Shown: positions 62,372-64,000 of the stretch, one piece after another
How the letters are laid out: each line of letters opens with the position of its first letter
Numbering within the stretch: position 1 is the first letter of the stretch
Source: Sphingobium sp. C100
GTDB taxonomy: Bacteria > Pseudomonadota > Alphaproteobacteria > Sphingomonadales > Sphingomonadaceae
Reading direction: 5' to 3'
Assembly (NCBI RefSeq): GCF_000508185.1
Contig: NZ_AYOY01000198.1
Coordinates: 16,632-80,631 of the forward strand
DNA length: 64,000 bases
Made by a program: the position numbers and the translations under genes
Notes under the pieces: model-generated
The model's input: the letters and a program-made list of their open reading frames with translations, nothing else
What the model was told of the DNA's origin: nothing
Databases searched by the model: none

Positions 62372-62950
62372 ATGTTCAACGATCGCTCCACTCCGCTCGC
62401 CCTGCTTCAGACCCGCCGCTCCGGCAAGCCCCGCGATCTGGTCGCGCCCGGCCCGGATGATGCGCAGTTGCGACAGATATTGGAGGTGGCGCTGCGGACC
62501 CCCGATCATGGCAAGCTGGCCCCCTGGCGCTTCGTGATCGTGCCGCAGGGCCGGCGGAGCGCGCTGGCCGAGTTGCTGGCGAAGGCCTACCGGGCCGAGA
62601 AGCCCGACGCCGGGCGGTTGGAGATAGAATCGATGCACCAATTCGCGCATCAGGCGCCGACATTGGTGGTCGCGCTGTCCACGCCCGTCGCGGGAAGCAA
62701 AATTCCCGTTTGGGAACAGGAATTATCGGTGGGGGCGGCGATCATGAACCTGCTTCACGCCACCCATGCGCTGGGGTTCGCAGGCGGTTGGCTGACCGGT
62801 TGGCCCAGCTATAATGACGATGTGCGCGCGGCCTTTGGCGGCGCGGGCGAGAAGATTGCCGGCTTCGTCTTCATCGGCACGCCGGGCAAGCAGCAGGATG
62901 AACGTCCCCGGCCAGATTATGACATGATCGTCTCCACATGGGACAGATAA
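62372..62950 (+). CDS. Nitroreductase-family protein
   Basis: The 192-residue protein has a nitroreductase flavin fold: LLQTRRSGKPRDLVAPGPDD, RTPDHGKLAPWRFVIV, GAAIMNLLHATHALGFAGGW and IAGFVFIGTPGKQQDERPR. FMN-dependent reduction of nitro compounds or similar is expected; its substrate is unknown. Divergent from the POT gene and followed by a perfect inverted repeat (62950-62977). Confidence 0.92.
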   Translation: MFNDRSTPLALLQTRRSGKPRDLVAPGPDDAQLRQILEVALRTPDHGKLAPWRFVIVPQGRRSALAELLAKAYRAEKPDAGRLEIESMHQFAHQAPTLVVALSTPVAGSKIPVWEQELSVGAAIMNLLHATHALGFAGGWLTGWPSYNDDVRAAFGGAGEKIAGFVFIGTPGKQQDERPRPDYDMIVSTWDR

Positions 62951-62977
62951 TTACGCAGACAATTGAGAGTGCGTAAT
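62950..62977. promoter_or_regulatory. Perfect 8-base inverted repeat (probable GntR operator)
   Basis: ATTACGCA, 12 bases, TGCGTAAT, starting at the last base of the nitroreductase stop and ending one base before the -35 box. No T-run follows, so it looks like an operator, probably for the adjacent GntR-type regulator. Confidence 0.65.
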
Positions 62978-62978
62978 C

Positions 62979-63007
62979 TTGTGACTTGACCCCTGCGGCT
63001 GTATTAT
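62979..63007 (+). promoter_or_regulatory. Sigma-70-type promoter for the GntR gene
   Basis: TTGTGA at 62979-62984 and TATTAT at 63002-63007 with a 17-base spacer, 14 bases upstream of the GntR ATG. Confidence 0.6.
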
Positions 63008-63021
63008 GGCACTGATGCACC

Positions 63022-63366
63022 ATGGCCGACGACTCAAAGCCCGTCTATCTCCGCCTTCGTGAGATCATCGCCGCTTCCATATTGGACGGGGAATTTTCCG
63101 ATGGCGACCTGTTGCCGTCGGTGCGCGCTTTCGCGGCGGCGCAAGGGGCCAATCCGCTGACGGTGGCGAAGGCCTATCAGAGCTTTCAGGATGACGGGCT
63201 GGTCGTGGTGAAACGCGGGGTGGGCATGTTCGTCGCCGATGGCGCGACCCGGCGGCTGCGTGAGACCGAGCGCGCACGCTTCCTGGAAGCGGTCTGGCCC
63301 CCGGTCGCGGCGCAGATGCGGCGGCTGGGCCTGCGGATCGAAGATATGGATCTGGCGAAGGCCTGA
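63022..63366 (+). CDS. GntR-family transcriptional regulator, YtrA type
   Basis: The 114-residue protein is a winged helix-turn-helix (PVYLRLREIIAASILDGEFS, then LPSVRAFAAAQGANPLTVAK and VKRGVGMFVADGAT) with a short C-terminal helix, matching the YtrA subfamily. YtrA regulators usually control an adjacent ABC transporter, but none lies downstream here. The palindrome upstream (62950-62977) probably makes it autoregulated. Confidence 0.9.
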   Translation: MADDSKPVYLRLREIIAASILDGEFSDGDLLPSVRAFAAAQGANPLTVAKAYQSFQDDGLVVVKRGVGMFVADGATRRLRETERARFLEAVWPPVAAQMRRLGLRIEDMDLAKA

Positions 63367-63390
63367 AGCCGCCTGCCATTCTCTACACCG

Positions 63391-64000
63391 CTATAGCGCC
63401 GCGAGCGCATCCCGCGCTTCCTGGCGGCCGGTGAAACCCGGCGCGGCGGCCGCGCGGCCAAGCGCGATCCTTGCTTCCCCCTTGCGCCCCGCCGCCGCAT
63501 AGGCCTGCCCCAGATGCATCTGAAGCGCGGGCGCAGCAGGCGCCAGCGCAACCGCCTTTTCCAGCAGATCGACCGTCGCCGGCCCCTTTTGCCCGGTGCG
63601 CAGCATCACCCAGCCCAGCATATCGGCGGTGATCGGATTGCCGGGCATCAGCCGATAGGCATGGGCGGCATAGGCGCGCGCCGCCGCGCCCTCGCCGCTT
63701 TCCAGCGCCGCACGGGCAAGGTCCGCCATCAGCACCGCGTCATTGTCGCCAATCTGCGCGCGCACCGCCCGCAGCATCCGTAGCGCGCCGCGCCAATCCT
63801 GCGCCTGAATGGCGAGTCCGGCGGCCAGCCGCTGCGCCTCCACATCATTGGGATTTTGGCGGAGGAAGAGCTGCGCCACCTGCGCGGCACGCGCGGGATT
63901 GCCGGCGCGCGTCCAGGCAGCAGCCAGCCGCAGCGCGGCGTCCCGATCGAAACGGATGTTGGCGGCGGCCTCATAAGCGCGCGCAGCCTCCTGCGGCCGG
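63391..64000 (-). CDS. TPR-repeat protein, C-terminal part (5' end outside window)
   Basis: The frame runs off the right edge and is open through 64000. Repeats with TPR spacing (ARAAQVAQLFLRQNPNDVEA, ALESGEGAAARAYAAHAYRL and ALAPAAPALQMHLGQAYAAA) are visible, at least five. It resembles the C-terminal half of an exported or outer-membrane-linked TPR protein. It converges on the GntR gene, whose stop is 24 bases away. Function unknown. Confidence 0.85.
   Translation of the reverse strand, partial: RPQEAARAYEAAANIRFDRDAALRLAAAWTRAGNPARAAQVAQLFLRQNPNDVEAQRLAAGLAIQAQDWRGALRMLRAVRAQIGDNDAVLMADLARAALESGEGAAARAYAAHAYRLMPGNPITADMLGWVMLRTGQKGPATVDLLEKAVALAPAAPALQMHLGQAYAAAGRKGEARIALGRAAAAPGFTGRQEARDALAAL

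Overview
The window is high-GC DNA of an alphaproteobacterium, most likely a sphingomonad (Sphingobium/Sphingomonas group). This rests on a glycolytic block arranged zwf-edd-glk-eda, a TonB-dependent receptor, a FecI/FecR pair, an otsB-GH15-otsA trehalose operon, a PhaZ-type polyhydroxyalkanoate depolymerase, a dipeptide-transporter/amidohydrolase operon, and many small secreted or stress-type proteins of the kind found in this family. Almost all of it reads as stable chromosome. I see no integrase, transposase, phage, plasmid or CRISPR signature.

Layout. 0-5 kb: the Entner-Doudoroff operon (zwf C-terminal part, edd, glk, eda) followed by a lipoprotein gene. 5-10.3 kb: gamma-carbonic anhydrase and hemB (minus), mtgA (plus), then a large TonB-dependent receptor (minus). 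10.6-15.7 kb: the protein quality-control block clpX, clpP, tig (all minus), with a GT2 glycosyltransferase between tig and clpP and a tRNA-Leu ahead of tig. 15.8-20 kb: a proline-rich small protein, an ECF sigma factor with overlapping FecR-type anti-sigma gene, then sirtuin, YdeI-like, MOSC and DUF2945 genes. 20-24.5 kb: GT4 glycosyltransferase, rarA, a coupled RNase H-fold-like gene, tRNA-Thr, a roughly 500-base non-coding stretch ending in two tandem DnaA boxes, and a cupin gene. 24.5-32 kb: small exported proteins, EVE protein, 2OG-Fe(II) oxygenase, FolB-like protein, the GNAT-DUF1285-NUDIX-cca run, and a GGDEF/EAL protein. 32-36 kb: parC, a truncated DUF4349 relic, and a LysR regulator with a palindromic operator. 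36-42 kb: trehalose operon, purC, TauE/SafE permease. 42-50 kb: PhaZ, GST, M28 peptidase, and divergent GH27/GH92 glycosidases. 50-57.4 kb: aconitase, DUF885 peptidase, a cluster of small stress-type genes and a 2-hydroxyacid dehydrogenase. 57.4-64 kb: SH3 protein, a POT transporter operon with two amidohydrolases, nitroreductase, YtrA-type GntR regulator, and a TPR protein running off the right edge.

How it fits together. Glucose entering as glucose-6-phosphate goes through Zwf, Edd and Eda to pyruvate and glyceraldehyde-3-phosphate. AcnA carries carbon on through the TCA cycle. OtsA/OtsB divert glucose to trehalose, and PhaZ mobilises stored polyester. The secreted GH27, GH92, M28 and DUF885 enzymes and the POT/amidohydrolase operon look like a scavenging layer for oligosaccharides and peptides.

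I did not find a convincing new multi-gene system. The observations most worth checking are: a trigger factor with a long Lys/Ala-rich, His-rich C-terminal tail; a DUF4349 remnant abutting parC; two perfect DnaA boxes in a non-coding stretch; a FecI/FecR pair with no receptor; an amidohydrolase paralogue that has lost its HxH metal motif beside an intact one; and palindromic operators at the LysR and GntR genes. Functional calls come from reading motifs in the translations; no database search was run.
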